NCBI GenBank assembly: GCA_002433335.1
Contig: DJHY01000087.1
Location: 1 to 23,258 of the forward strand
Reading direction: 5' to 3'
DNA length: 23,258 bases
Source: Rhodospirillaceae bacterium UBA6608
GTDB lineage: Bacteria; Pseudomonadota; Alphaproteobacteria; Rhodospirillales_A; Casp-alpha2
The notes under the pieces were generated by a model. That model worked only from the letters and a program-made list of their open reading frames with translations. It searched no databases and had not been told where the DNA came from. Numbering within the stretch: the first letter of the stretch is position 1; the number at the start of each line of letters is the position of its first letter. Made by a program: the position numbers and the translations under genes. Shown here in pieces: positions 1-8,490 of this stretch.

Positions 1-23
1 GCCACCGCCGACGCGATTAACTA

Positions 24-1703
24 CTAGAAGCTCGCGCCCAGCGCGAACAGCACCCGCAGGTCGTCATCGCTTTCGGTCGATACGTTGCGATTCAAGGGCT
101 TCGCCACCTGAATATCGGCATAGGCCAGATCGTTGACGGTCGTCCGAACACCACCCCCGACCGAGGTCAGGGTTTGGCGGGCGCCGCCATCGTTCCAGAC
201 GACACCGCCGTCATAAAACACATACAGGTCATAGGAAGAAACCCAATCGACCGGTTTCTTGCCGGTATATCGCAGTTCCGCCAAGGCCCCCGCGCCGCTG
301 TCACCAACCAGTTCCCCGTAATCGTAAGCGCGCCCATATTGGCTGCCGCCCAGCGAGAACTCCGCCCCGGTCAGGAGCGGCTGATTGGACCATTGACCCT
401 TGGCCTGTACGAACAAGCCCAACCCGCCCCAAATCTTCTGCAGGCGGCGAAGTTCAAGCGTCACCTTGTCGAACACGGCCTTGCCGTCACTGCGCGACAG
501 CAAACCGTTTCCAGGATTCGACGCCCCCAGGACATCCAGGCCCCGCGTGTAGGCCCATTTCGCGTAGATATCGCCGTTACCCAGAGACGGCCGGTAATAC
601 TCCACCCCCAACACGGCGAAACGGTTCCGGTCTTCGTAGTTGTCGGTGCCGTTGCGGTCCTCGCTTAGGTCGTAGTAATCCAACTCGCCGATCGCCCAGA
701 GGCTTTGGTTACGGCTCCGCATCACCGGGTGGCGCAGCGTCAGATGGATGCGGCGGCTTTTCGATTCCGTATCGCTATCGGCCAAATAGTCGCCCGCATT
801 GACCTTGCTGGCGGACAATGCCAGTTCCGCAGTCGTCCCCCAACGGCCGAGCGGCTGTGTCCAGCGGGCCGAGCCGTACAACAACTCCTGCGGGGCATCC
901 GGCACCGTGAAGAAGCCCAATCGCAGCTGATCGCCCGTGGTCAATATTCCATTCGCCGAGCCGGACAACCAGGTCTGCAACCGCCCTGACGAAGGCGTGC
1001 CCCGGTTATCCAGATAGACATCCGCGTTATAGTCCTTGGTATCGAACCGCAGCTTCAGCACCTTCGCACCGGTCGTTGCGCCGTCGGCGACCTTGGAATC
1101 AGCCAGCGCGACCCCGGACAAATCATTGGTCAGCAACAACGCCCGCTCAATCGTTTCCAACCGGACGGGGCGCTCGGCAAGCACGGCATCGAAATAACCC
1201 GCAATGCGCGGATCGTCGACATCGAGGCCTTCCACCTCGATCCGTTCCACATACCCTTCCGTGACCCGGAGGGTCAGGACACCATCGACAACGTCCTGCG
1301 GCAGGGCATCGGCCTGGGAGAAAATATAACCTGCGTCCTGATAGAGCTTGGTGACGGCCTTGGCGATTTCACGGATTTCGACCTCTGTCACCGGCGTCGC
1401 AAGGTAGCGCCGATACAATGCCGCCAACTCCGCAGGCTCGAATGCGGTCGCGCCTTCGATAATGACAGCGCTGAGAACGAAGGAAATCTTCTCCCCGGAC
1501 GGCAGCGGCACCGCAGGGGCGACAACACCTTGCCCCGGGCGCAGTTCTTCCGGCGGACGCTGGCGCTGCTCATCGATCCGCTTCTCGATCTGCGCGGGGC
1601 TGGACGCCGTTCCTGACGTCTGCGCCAGGGCAAACCCCGACCAGAGAGCGCAGGTCGCCACGGACAGCAGGAAACCGGTTTTTTTGATGGGGGAGAACTT
1701 CAT
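24..1703 (-). CDS. TpsB-type outer-membrane transporter (ShlB/FhaC/HecB family), two-partner secretion
   Basis: Outer-membrane pore that would export one large TpsA exoprotein in two-partner secretion. The 559-residue protein matches the family length (about 550-590). Seen: a signal peptide (residues 1-27, hydrophobic core then ALA before Q), a Pro/Gln/Arg-rich linker (about 35-60), one clear POTRA domain starting near residue 73 and ending near 157, then an aromatic-rich beta-barrel from about 225 to the end. A YGRAYDYGEL stretch sits where FhaC/BamA proteins carry the VRGY-type loop-6 motif, and the last residue is Phe, as in most Omp85 proteins. The ATG has no strong Shine-Dalgarno sequence. 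It diverges from a FecR gene. No TpsA gene with a TPS domain is in the window; it may lie beyond the left edge. Family assignment is secure, substrate unknown. Confidence 0.9.
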   Translation of the reverse strand: MKFSPIKKTGFLLSVATCALWSGFALAQTSGTASSPAQIEKRIDEQRQRPPEELRPGQGVVAPAVPLPSGEKISFVLSAVIIEGATAFEPAELAALYRRYLATPVTEVEIREIAKAVTKLYQDAGYIFSQADALPQDVVDGVLTLRVTEGYVERIEVEGLDVDDPRIAGYFDAVLAERPVRLETIERALLLTNDLSGVALADSKVADGATTGAKVLKLRFDTKDYNADVYLDNRGTPSSGRLQTWLSGSANGILTTGDQLRLGFFTVPDAPQELLYGSARWTQPLGRWGTTAELALSASKVNAGDYLADSDTESKSRRIHLTLRHPVMRSRNQSLWAIGELDYYDLSEDRNGTDNYEDRNRFAVLGVEYYRPSLGNGDIYAKWAYTRGLDVLGASNPGNGLLSRSDGKAVFDKVTLELRRLQKIWGGLGLFVQAKGQWSNQPLLTGAEFSLGGSQYGRAYDYGELVGDSGAGALAELRYTGKKPVDWVSSYDLYVFYDGGVVWNDGGARQTLTSVGGGVRTTVNDLAYADIQVAKPLNRNVSTESDDDLRVLFALGASF

Positions 1704-1921
1704 TTAGGCGCCGAGTTAAACCTTCTGTTCGGTCCGGGTCTTCTGCATATCACCACATGTGAGTGTGGTTAAGCTTGCCCGCCTTATCCTGCATATATCG
1801 ATCATACCCATGTGGCAATCATGGTTAAATTTATGACCGATTATGACCTACGTCACACTATCCATTCCGGAACATATGCATAATATGTAGATAACACGAC
1901 TAGAACAATTCGTGAGAACCG
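1704..1921. promoter_or_regulatory. AT-rich divergent intergenic region with repeats
   Basis: This 218-base gap between the divergent TpsB and FecR genes is clearly AT-richer than its surroundings. It holds the 8-base palindrome CACATGTG (1754-1761), two direct copies of TTATGACC exactly 10 bases apart (1831-1838 and 1841-1848), and a perfect dyad ACATAT-GCATA-ATATGT (1872-1888) about 35-45 bases before the FecR start. These are good operator candidates for one or both genes. No convincing sigma-70 hexamer pair could be fixed. Confidence 0.45.
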
Positions 1922-2998
1922 GTGAATCAAATGAAATCCATGATCGCTATGCCCAAATTGGCCCTTCTCGGGGTGTTGATGGTGTTCTTTACCATAGCCC
2001 CCGCGACCGCCGATTCCGGCGCCTGGACCCTTGTTGAATCCAAGGGTTCGGTGCAAGTCACTTTCCAGGGCATTCGTCCGGTCGCGCTGACGACCGGCGA
2101 CGAGGTCGCCCCGGGTCAACGCGTCACCACCGATGGTGACGGTCGGGCCGTTCTGCGTAACGGCAAGAATACGATCGTCGTCTCGCCCAACAGCGCGTTG
2201 GAAATTCCGGCCGTCGCCGATCCGTCGATGATGACGCGGGTTCGCCAATTGGTGGGCACCTTGTTGTTCGACGTGGAGAAGCGCAAAGAACAGCATTTCG
2301 AGGTTCTGACCCCGGATGTCGCCGTGGTCGTCAAGGGCACCACCTTCACCACCACGGTGGGATCGCAAGGCGCTGTCGTGCACGTCATCAGCGGTTTGGT
2401 GCAGGTCGCGGATATTCGTTCCGGTCAAACGGTCTTCATTCGACCCGGTCAGACGGCCAGCAGCCCGACCGGCGGCGGCAACCTGACCGTCCGCGGAAAG
2501 GCTGCGGGCGCCCCGGCAGCGGGTCAACCCGCCCCGCAGGATCAAGGCGCGCAGTCCGACACCGCCCCCGGCAAGCAGGCAAATGGCCCTGCGAACGGTA
2601 AAGGCGTGAAAATCGGGGCCAAGATTTCCGGCCAGAACGTGACCTTGGCACAGCTCAGCAACGGGCTTCTCCGTCAGGATGGCGCCCCCGGGCGCAGTGT
2701 CGGGCGCGGCAACGGAAGCGACAACGGCAATGGCATCAACGCGGCGTTCTCTCCGTCGGATAGCCTTGGCACCGGTGCCCTGAACCCCGGCGGCAACGTT
2801 CCGCAAGGCGTTGCCGTGGGCCTGACGGGCACCACGCCTCCCGGTCTCAGTGGCGCGACTCCTCCGGGCTTGGTCGGCAACACCAATGCCTTTGGTGGAA
2901 ACCCGAACGCCGGTGGCGGCAGCTCCAACGCCCACGGCGGCAACCCCAACGCCGGTGGCGGCAACCCGAATGCGGGTGGCGCCAACGCCCAGAACTGA
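1922..2998 (+). CDS. Exported FecR-domain protein with Gly/Asn/Pro repeat tail
   Basis: Predicted periplasmic or surface protein with a FecR domain, a fold known from iron-siderophore anti-sigma regulators and also found in exported proteins of unclear role. Seen: a signal peptide (hydrophobic segment, then ATA before DS), a FecR domain at about residues 40-175 (GDEVAPGQRVTTDGDG, then VVVKGTTF) and a low-complexity C-terminal half. That half has two TPPGL octads (2828-2875) and five 7-residue units of consensus NPNAGGG (2879-2983). There is no membrane segment after the signal peptide, unlike classical FecR. The ORF opens at GTG 1922, but ATG 1931 has GGTGA five bases upstream and is the likelier start. 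The next gene is a CHASE2 kinase, so a role in envelope sensing is plausible but inferred. Confidence 0.85.
   Translation: MNQMKSMIAMPKLALLGVLMVFFTIAPATADSGAWTLVESKGSVQVTFQGIRPVALTTGDEVAPGQRVTTDGDGRAVLRNGKNTIVVSPNSALEIPAVADPSMMTRVRQLVGTLLFDVEKRKEQHFEVLTPDVAVVVKGTTFTTTVGSQGAVVHVISGLVQVADIRSGQTVFIRPGQTASSPTGGGNLTVRGKAAGAPAAGQPAPQDQGAQSDTAPGKQANGPANGKGVKIGAKISGQNVTLAQLSNGLLRQDGAPGRSVGRGNGSDNGNGINAAFSPSDSLGTGALNPGGNVPQGVAVGLTGTTPPGLSGATPPGLVGNTNAFGGNPNAGGGSSNAHGGNPNAGGGNPNAGGANAQN
2879..2983 (+). repeat. Five tandem 21-bp units encoding NPNAGGG-like heptads
   Basis: Five consecutive 21-base units at the end of the FecR gene encode NTNAFGG, NPNAGGG, SSNAHGG, NPNAGGG and NPNAGGA. They are in register with no gaps. 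Two 24-base units encoding GTTPPGLS and GATPPGLV lie just upstream (2828-2875). Such repeats can change copy number by slippage or recombination. Confidence 0.85.
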
Positions 2999-3006
2999 TA
3001 ATCTCT

Positions 3007-3033
3007 AATCGCCGGCGCAACTCGCCGGCGATT
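3007..3033 (+). terminator. 11-bp perfect hairpin between FecR gene and CHASE2 kinase
   Basis: AATCGCCGGCG (3007-3017) pairs perfectly with CGCCGGCGATT (3023-3033) around the loop CAACT. It starts nine bases after the FecR stop. Only a weak U-tract follows (TAGTTA), so it could be a partial terminator that lowers expression of the downstream kinase, or an RNA-stabilising hairpin. Confidence 0.55.
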
Positions 3034-3093
3034 TAGTTACGTGAGGACAGTTCCATAGCCAAAAGCCGTGCATGGGCGGGCGCAAAGGCGGCA

Positions 3094-5397
3094 GTGCAAA
3101 GGCATGCCCCTTACCTCCTGATCTTTGCCGTTGTGTCCCTGCTGCATGCATTCGGGATGCTTTGGCCGATCGACCGCCTATTTATCGACGCTGGATATTC
3201 CCTGAACAAAAGGCCCGCGACCGAGCGGTTGGCCTTGGTTCAGATCGACCCGGTTTCCATCGACCGGGTCGGCGTCTGGCCTTGGCCGCGATCGTTGCAT
3301 GCCCAATTGCTTAACCGTCTGACCGACGCCGGCGTGGTCGAAATCGGCTATGACGTCGATTTTTCCTCCCGGTCGACGCCGGACCAGGACAAAGCCCTGA
3401 AAGAAGCCCTGATGCGGGCCCGCAGCCAGGTCATCCTGGCCGCCTTTCGCCAACGCATGACCGCCCATGGCGGCGGCCTGTCGTTGCATGACACCCTGCC
3501 TCTGCCCGAATTCCGGGCTGCCGTGCAATTGGGGAACGTCATCTTCGCCCCGTCCCGGGACGGACTTATCCGAACCATGCGCACGACCGCGACGTGGCAC
3601 GGCGGCGACCTTCCTGCGATGTCGGCGCTGCTGGCCGGACCGGCGTCGTTCGCTGTCCATACCTTCGACCTGGATTTCGGCATCGACATCGAAACCATCC
3701 CCCGCTTTTCCTTCATCGATATATTGGACGGCGTCGTTCCCGCCGAAAAATTACGGGGAAAGAAGGTCATCGTCGGCGCCGCCGCGACAGAGCTGGGCGA
3801 TCAGCACGCCGTGCCCGTATACGGACGCCTGCATGGGATCGAACTTCAAGCCCTGGCCTTTGAAAGCCTTGTCCAAGGCCGGGCGCTGCATACCGCCAAA
3901 CCGGAAGCCGTAATTGTTGGCTTGCTGGTTTTGACATTGCTGCTCGGCGCCCGGATGGAGGTCTTCTCCTGGCGCGCGGGAAGCGTCATCGGCGCCACCA
4001 TCGGCGTTGGCTTCACCGCCGCCGCCCTGCTGATCCAGATGTATCTGGCCTTCATCATTCCCGTCACCGCCGTCCTGGTCCTTGTCGCGGGGCTGGTGAT
4101 CTTCTCGGTCTATCGGGACCTCTGGGCCAATGCGGTCGTGATCTTCCGCCAACGGATGAACCTGATCCATCAGCGTGCGTTCATCCACGAAGTGCTGGAA
4201 AACAGCTTCGACGGCGTCGTCGTCACCAATGCCGGCGGGCGGATCGTCGCCCATAACGACGCCGCGATCAGCTTGCTTCGGGCTGACACGGAGTCCCTGG
4301 AAGAGGCGGACCTGAACTCCTTCCTGCCCGCGGACAAGGAATTCCTGTTCCCCGGCGACGATGAAGCCGCCGCCAAGCGGGCCGAGAGCAGCCCCCGCTC
4401 ACCCGCCGTCGTCCGCTTCAACCCGACAGACGCGAAACCCTATTACCTGGAGTTCATGCCAGGGCGTTTCCGCCGCCAATCGTCCCGCCTGAACCCGTCC
4501 GAGCGGCGGACCGAAGACCGCTTGTTCTTTACCTATACCTTCCGCGACGTGACCGAGCGGGTGACGCATGAGCTGATCCAGAAGCAGGAAAAAGAGCGCG
4601 CCGTCGAACAAAGCCGCGCCAAGTCCGAGGTTCTGGCCAGCATGTCGCACGAACTGCGGACGCCGCTGAACGCCATCCTGGGCTTTTCCGAGATCATGAA
4701 GAACGAGGTCCTGGGCCCGCTGACCGGCAATTACCGCAGCTACGCCGAAGGCGTATACGAAAGCGGCCGCCACCTTTTGAATCTGATCGATGAAATGCTC
4801 GACGTCGCCAGCATCGAAGGCGGCAAATTCACGTTGAAAGAGTCCTATTTCAACCTGGGCCAGACCGTCGACCGATGCGTTCAGATCATCGATGGGTGGC
4901 AGGAAACGCACGAACGGTTCTTCAAGCTCGACCGCCCCGCAGTCCTGCCGATGATGTTGGGCAGCGACCGCCTGATCACCCAATGCATCATCAATCTGGT
5001 GTCCAACGCCATCAAATATTCCGCCCCTGGGGACAGCATCACCCTGCGGGTTCGCATGGAAAAGCATACCGGCGACTTCGTCATCGAGGTCAATGACACC
5101 GGGATCGGCATTGCCGAGGAACAATTGGAGCTGATCACCAAACCGTTTTACCGGGTCGCCGGATCGGCGACGCGCGATCACGCGGGCGGCGTCGGACTGG
5201 GATTGGCCCTGGTCCAATCCTATGTCGATGCCCACAACGGCCGCCTGGAGATTTTCAGCAAGCTAGGCGCCGGGACGACCGTCCGGATCACCCTGCCCGC
5301 CGAACGCCTGTCGCCGTCGCGCGGCGACGATGCCGACGAAACGGACCCAACGTCGGGAAAACGCTCCAACATCGTCGATCTGCGCAAAAACAGGTAA
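3094..5397 (+). CDS. CHASE2-PAS sensor histidine kinase
   Basis: Membrane sensor kinase of 767 residues. Seen in order: an N-terminal membrane helix (about 3-24); an extracytoplasmic CHASE2 domain (about 30-255, with the typical LALVQIDPVSIDRVGVWPWPR opening); two to three membrane helices (about 270-345); a PAS-like domain (about 365-490); a HisKA domain with H519 in SHELRTPLN; and an HATPase_c domain with N-box N638, G1 box D668 in DTGIGIA and G2 box GVGLGL at 699-704. All catalytic motifs are intact. It has no receiver domain, and no response regulator lies nearby, so its partner is unknown. The start is GTG 3094 with AAGG five bases upstream. The preceding gene encodes an exported FecR protein whose product could reach the CHASE2 domain in the periplasm; that link is inference. 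Confidence 0.9.
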   Translation: MQRHAPYLLIFAVVSLLHAFGMLWPIDRLFIDAGYSLNKRPATERLALVQIDPVSIDRVGVWPWPRSLHAQLLNRLTDAGVVEIGYDVDFSSRSTPDQDKALKEALMRARSQVILAAFRQRMTAHGGGLSLHDTLPLPEFRAAVQLGNVIFAPSRDGLIRTMRTTATWHGGDLPAMSALLAGPASFAVHTFDLDFGIDIETIPRFSFIDILDGVVPAEKLRGKKVIVGAAATELGDQHAVPVYGRLHGIELQALAFESLVQGRALHTAKPEAVIVGLLVLTLLLGARMEVFSWRAGSVIGATIGVGFTAAALLIQMYLAFIIPVTAVLVLVAGLVIFSVYRDLWANAVVIFRQRMNLIHQRAFIHEVLENSFDGVVVTNAGGRIVAHNDAAISLLRADTESLEEADLNSFLPADKEFLFPGDDEAAAKRAESSPRSPAVVRFNPTDAKPYYLEFMPGRFRRQSSRLNPSERRTEDRLFFTYTFRDVTERVTHELIQKQEKERAVEQSRAKSEVLASMSHELRTPLNAILGFSEIMKNEVLGPLTGNYRSYAEGVYESGRHLLNLIDEMLDVASIEGGKFTLKESYFNLGQTVDRCVQIIDGWQETHERFFKLDRPAVLPMMLGSDRLITQCIINLVSNAIKYSAPGDSITLRVRMEKHTGDFVIEVNDTGIGIAEEQLELITKPFYRVAGSATRDHAGGVGLGLALVQSYVDAHNGRLEIFSKLGAGTTVRITLPAERLSPSRGDDADETDPTSGKRSNIVDLRKNR

Positions 5398-5431
5398 AGC
5401 CCCGACCTTACCGGTTCCATTACAGGGCGTT

Positions 5432-5459
5432 TTGTTGCGCCGAATGGGCCTGCTATAAC
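5432..5459 (+). promoter_or_regulatory. Candidate sigma-70 promoter of sixA
   Basis: TTGTTG (5432-5437), a 16-base spacer and TATAAC (5454-5459) would start transcription near 5466, giving a leader of about 28 bases before the sixA ATG. It suggests sixA is transcribed apart from the kinase gene. Confidence 0.45.
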
Positions 5460-5493
5460 CGTAACCCCCTCGCCCCGAAAGAAAGACGACCCC

Positions 5494-5976
5494 ATGCGCC
5501 TTTACCTGGTGCGCCACGGCATGGCGACAACCAAGGACGTCAATCCCGACCGCCCGCTTTGCGAACAGGGAAAGAAGGACGTTGCCCGCATGGCTTCGTT
5601 CCTGGGCCGCGCGGGCGTGCGCGTGCCGCGCGTCATTCATTCTGAGGTTCTGCGCGCCCAACAGACGGCGTTGATCCTGTCGCCGGTCATCGGCCCGGGG
5701 CGCATTGTCGAGGAAATGAAGGATTTGACGCCCTCATCCCGCCTGGACACCCTGACCGAAGCGGCGGCAGCCTGGACCCAGGACACCATGGTCGTCGGCC
5801 ATGACCCGTTCATGAGCCGCATCGTCTCGTATCTGACTTGCGGCGACGCCAGCGCCGGTGTCATCGGCTTCGACCCCGGCTCTATCGCTTGCCTGGAACG
5901 GGATCCCATCGTGACCGCCAAAGGGGGCCATTGGATGCTGATGTGGCACATGAGCCCACTGCTGCTCAGCCCGTGA
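5494..5976 (+). CDS. sixA: SixA-like phosphohistidine phosphatase
   Basis: Small cytoplasmic member of the histidine-phosphatase (RHG) superfamily. The 160-residue length matches SixA, which removes phosphate from histidine in HPt domains or in phosphotransferase-system proteins. Seen: the RHG motif at residues 7-9 with catalytic H8 (MRLYLVRHG), a conserved Arg in SEVLRAQQTA, and the second catalytic His, H103, in VVGHDPFM. The start is the only sensible ATG. It lies 96 bases after the CHASE2 kinase gene with its own candidate promoter. It is followed after seven bases by a small membrane-protein gene that probably shares its transcript. Family secure; the substrate is inferred. Confidence 0.85.
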   Translation: MRLYLVRHGMATTKDVNPDRPLCEQGKKDVARMASFLGRAGVRVPRVIHSEVLRAQQTALILSPVIGPGRIVEEMKDLTPSSRLDTLTEAAAAWTQDTMVVGHDPFMSRIVSYLTCGDASAGVIGFDPGSIACLERDPIVTAKGGHWMLMWHMSPLLLSP

Positions 5977-5983
5977 GGACGCC

Positions 5984-6181
5984 ATGACCGCAGAATTCCC
6001 GATCTCTCCGGCGGCAATCATCCTACTAGTAGTAGGCCTGTACCTTCTGGTCCGCGTGTTCCTGCTGTCGCGCCCGATGCACGAGCGGACGCTGACTGAA
6101 ATCTTCGAAGACATGCTGATGGAGCTGATCGGCGCGGCCGTCGTGGTCATCGCCGTGCTGATCGGGCTTCTTTTTTTCTAG
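5984..6181 (+). CDS. Small two-helix membrane protein, unknown function
   Basis: A 65-residue protein that I do not recognise. Two hydrophobic helices (about residues 9-30 and 48-65) flank a short charged loop ([20 protein letters not shown]). GAGGA lies four bases before the ATG, and the gene starts seven bases after the sixA stop, which supports real translation from a shared transcript. Residues 14-17 use CTA CTA GTA GTA, four rare codons in a row for this GC-rich DNA, and they form a palindrome (6022-6036). Its TAG stop overlaps the uvrB stop on the other strand in the tetranucleotide CTAG (6178-6181). Confidence 0.7.
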   Translation: MTAEFPISPAAIILLVVGLYLLVRVFLLSRPMHERTLTEIFEDMLMELIGAAVVVIAVLIGLLFF

Positions 6182-8385
6182 GATCGCCGTTTCGGCGGGC
6201 GCGCGGCGGCTTTTCGCGCCCCTTTGCCCTTCGGTTTCCAGGACGCGCCGCCCGCGGCGCGCTTTTCCGCCCCCGGCTTGCGGCTGACCAGTTGGCTGGG
6301 CGCCGTGCCGGGCGCGCCCAGGCCCAGGTCGACCGCTTCCAGGCGACGGACTTCGTCGCGCAGGCGGGCCGCTTCCTCGAATTCCAGGTCGGCGGCGGCC
6401 TTTTTCATCTTTTCGTTCAAATCCGCGATCACGGCCTGCAGGTTGTGGCCCGCCAATTCCGTTTCGCCGGACACACCCGTATCGACCGTGACGTAATCGC
6501 CCTCGTAAACGCTTTCCAGCGCGCGGGAGAAGCCCTTCTTCACGCTTTCCGGGGTGATGCCATGGGCAAGGTTGTATTCCTGCTGCTTTTCGCGGCGGCG
6601 ACTGGTCTCGCTCAGGGCGTAATCCAGGGCCTCGGTCGTCTCGTCGGCATAGAGAATGACCCGCCCGTCGACGTTTCGCGCCGCCCGGCCGATGGTCTGA
6701 ACCAGCGAGGTCTTGGACCGCAGGTAGCCCGGCTTGTCCGCATCCAAAATACAGACCAGCGAACATTCGGGAATGTCCAAACCCTCGCGCAAAAGGTTAA
6801 TACCGACCAGTACGTCGAATGCGCCCAGACGCAAATCACGGATGATTTCGATGCGTTCCAGGGTGTCGATGTCCGAATGCATGTAGCGGACGCGCACCCC
6901 CTGTTCGTGCAGGTACTCGGTCAGGTCCTCGGCCATGCGCTTGGTCAGGGTCGTGACCAGGGTCCGCTGCCCCTTGGCAGCCGTCTCCTTGACCTCCATC
7001 AGCAGGTCGTCGACCTGATTTTCGACCGGACGGACGATACAGAGCGGATCGATCAGGCCCGTCGGGCGGACGACCTGCTCGGTTATTACGCCCCCGGTAC
7101 GTTCCAGCTCCCACGGGCCCGGCGTGGCCGAGACGAACACCGTCTGCGGGCGCATGCCGTCCCATTCCTCGAACTTCAGCGGGCGGTTGTCGATACAGGA
7201 CGGCAGACGGAAACCGAACTCGGCCAGCGTCGTTTTGCGGGCGTAATCGCCTTTGAACATGCCGCCGATCTGCGGCACCGTGACGTGGCTTTCGTCGACC
7301 ACCAACAAGGCGTTTTCCGGCAGGTATTCAAACAGGGTCGGCGGCGGGTCGCCGGGGTCCCGGCCCGTAAGGTATCTGCTGTAGTTTTCGATACCGGAAC
7401 AATGTCCCGTGGTCTCCAGCATCTCCAGATCAAAGGTCGTACGTTCCTGCAGGCGCTGGGCCTCTAGCAGCTTGCCCTGTTCCTGTAATTCAGCCAGACG
7501 GACCTTCAGCTCGGCCTTGATCTGGGGGATCGCCTGCATCAGCGTCGGGCGCGGCGTCACATAGTGGCTGTTCGGATAGACAATGATCTCGTCCAGGGCC
7601 GCGACCTTCTCGCCGGTCAGGGGGTCGATCTCCCAAATGGCTTCGACCTCGTCCCCGAACAGGGACAGCCGCCAGGCCCGATCCTCGAGGTGCGAGGGGA
7701 AGATTTCGACCACATCGCCCCGCACCCGGAACGTCCCCCGGAAAAAAGCGGCGTCGTTGCGCTTGTATTGCAGCGCAACCAACTGCTTTAGCAGTTTGTC
7801 GCGCTCGATCCGCCCGCCCGGTTTCAGGCGCACGATCATCTCGGCGTAGGTTTCAACGGCGCCGATACCGTATATGCAGGACACAGAAGCCACGATCACC
7901 ACGTCGTTGCGTTCCAATAGGGCGCGCGTCGCCGAATGGCGCATGCGGTCGATCTGCTCGTTGATCGAGGCGTCTTTCTCGATATAGGTGTCGGTGCGCG
8001 GCACGTAGGCTTCGGGCTGGTAATAGTCGTAATAGCTGACGAAATATTCGACCGAGTTCTCGGGGAAGAATTCCTTCATCTCGCCGTAAAGCTGCGCCGC
8101 CAGGGTCTTGTTGGGCGCCAGCACCAGGGCCGGGCGGCCCAGGTTGCGGATCACATGGGCCATGGTGAAGGTCTTGCCCGAGCCGGTCACGCCAAGCAGA
8201 ACCTGATCCCGCTCCCCGGCTTCCAGGCCCGCGGTCAATTCCTTGATCGCCTGCGGCTGGTCCCCGGCGGGGGAATATTCGCTTTGCAGGTCGAACGCAG
8301 CGCCGCCCTCCACCGCCGCCCGCTTGGGCGGCTGGAACACGCACGGGGCGTTGGGAAGTTTATCGGTCGCGCTGTCCATGGCCAT
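6178..8385 (-). CDS. uvrB: UvrB, excinuclease ABC subunit B
   Basis: Damage-verification helicase of nucleotide excision repair, which loads with UvrA and recruits UvrC. Length is 735 residues, against about 670 in E. coli. Seen: Walker A GVTGSGKT with K71; the beta-hairpin region [12 protein letters not shown]; the DESH helicase box in [15 protein letters not shown]; the motif V-VI region ending in QTIGRAARN; and the C-terminal UVR motif around [18 protein letters not shown]. The extra length is an N-terminal tail of about 30 residues and a Lys/Arg-rich C-terminal tail. ATG 8385 and ATG 8379 are both possible starts; neither has a Shine-Dalgarno sequence, and a good -10 box ends only seven bases upstream. 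No alphaproteobacterial LexA box (GTTC-N7-GTTC) was seen. Confidence 0.97.
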   Translation of the reverse strand: MAMDSATDKLPNAPCVFQPPKRAAVEGGAAFDLQSEYSPAGDQPQAIKELTAGLEAGERDQVLLGVTGSGKTFTMAHVIRNLGRPALVLAPNKTLAAQLYGEMKEFFPENSVEYFVSYYDYYQPEAYVPRTDTYIEKDASINEQIDRMRHSATRALLERNDVVIVASVSCIYGIGAVETYAEMIVRLKPGGRIERDKLLKQLVALQYKRNDAAFFRGTFRVRGDVVEIFPSHLEDRAWRLSLFGDEVEAIWEIDPLTGEKVAALDEIIVYPNSHYVTPRPTLMQAIPQIKAELKVRLAELQEQGKLLEAQRLQERTTFDLEMLETTGHCSGIENYSRYLTGRDPGDPPPTLFEYLPENALLVVDESHVTVPQIGGMFKGDYARKTTLAEFGFRLPSCIDNRPLKFEEWDGMRPQTVFVSATPGPWELERTGGVITEQVVRPTGLIDPLCIVRPVENQVDDLLMEVKETAAKGQRTLVTTLTKRMAEDLTEYLHEQGVRVRYMHSDIDTLERIEIIRDLRLGAFDVLVGINLLREGLDIPECSLVCILDADKPGYLRSKTSLVQTIGRAARNVDGRVILYADETTEALDYALSETSRRREKQQEYNLAHGITPESVKKGFSRALESVYEGDYVTVDTGVSGETELAGHNLQAVIADLNEKMKKAAADLEFEEAARLRDEVRRLEAVDLGLGAPGTAPSQLVSRKPGAEKRAAGGASWKPKGKGARKAAARPPKRRS

Positions 8386-8392
8386 GGCTACT

Positions 8393-8421
8393 TATATAAG
8401 CGGCGGGGATGACCCGGTCAC
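8393..8421 (-). promoter_or_regulatory. Candidate uvrB promoter, possibly giving a leaderless mRNA
   Basis: On the minus strand GTGACC (8421-8416), a 17-base spacer and TATATA (8398-8393) fit a sigma-70 promoter. Transcription would begin about at the uvrB ATG (8385). The -35 lies inside a GC hairpin (8401-8429). Confidence 0.45.
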
Positions 8422-8449
8422 CCCCGCCGTATGAAAAGTCTGAATTCGG

Positions 8450-8478
8450 CCGGGGCGGACGACTTTCGCCCACCCCGG
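8450..8478 (-). terminator. Hairpin after the lyase gene
   Basis: On the minus strand CCGGGGTGGGCG pairs with CGTCCGCCCCGG through 12 pairs, including two G-T wobbles, with a short loop. It begins about 13 bases after the stop of the upstream lyase gene. A short TTTT lies about 12 bases further on, so it is a likely but not ideal terminator separating this gene from uvrB. Confidence 0.5.
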
Positions 8479-8490
8479 AAACAGGTTCGG

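Noticed and set aside
2879..2983. CRISPR-like or VNTR non-coding array
   Set aside because: The 21-base units are in frame inside the FecR gene, have no spacers and are explained by a protein repeat.
8386..8490. LexA/SOS box for uvrB
   Set aside because: Only one isolated GTTC was seen; the alphaproteobacterial GTTC-N7-GTTC pair is absent.
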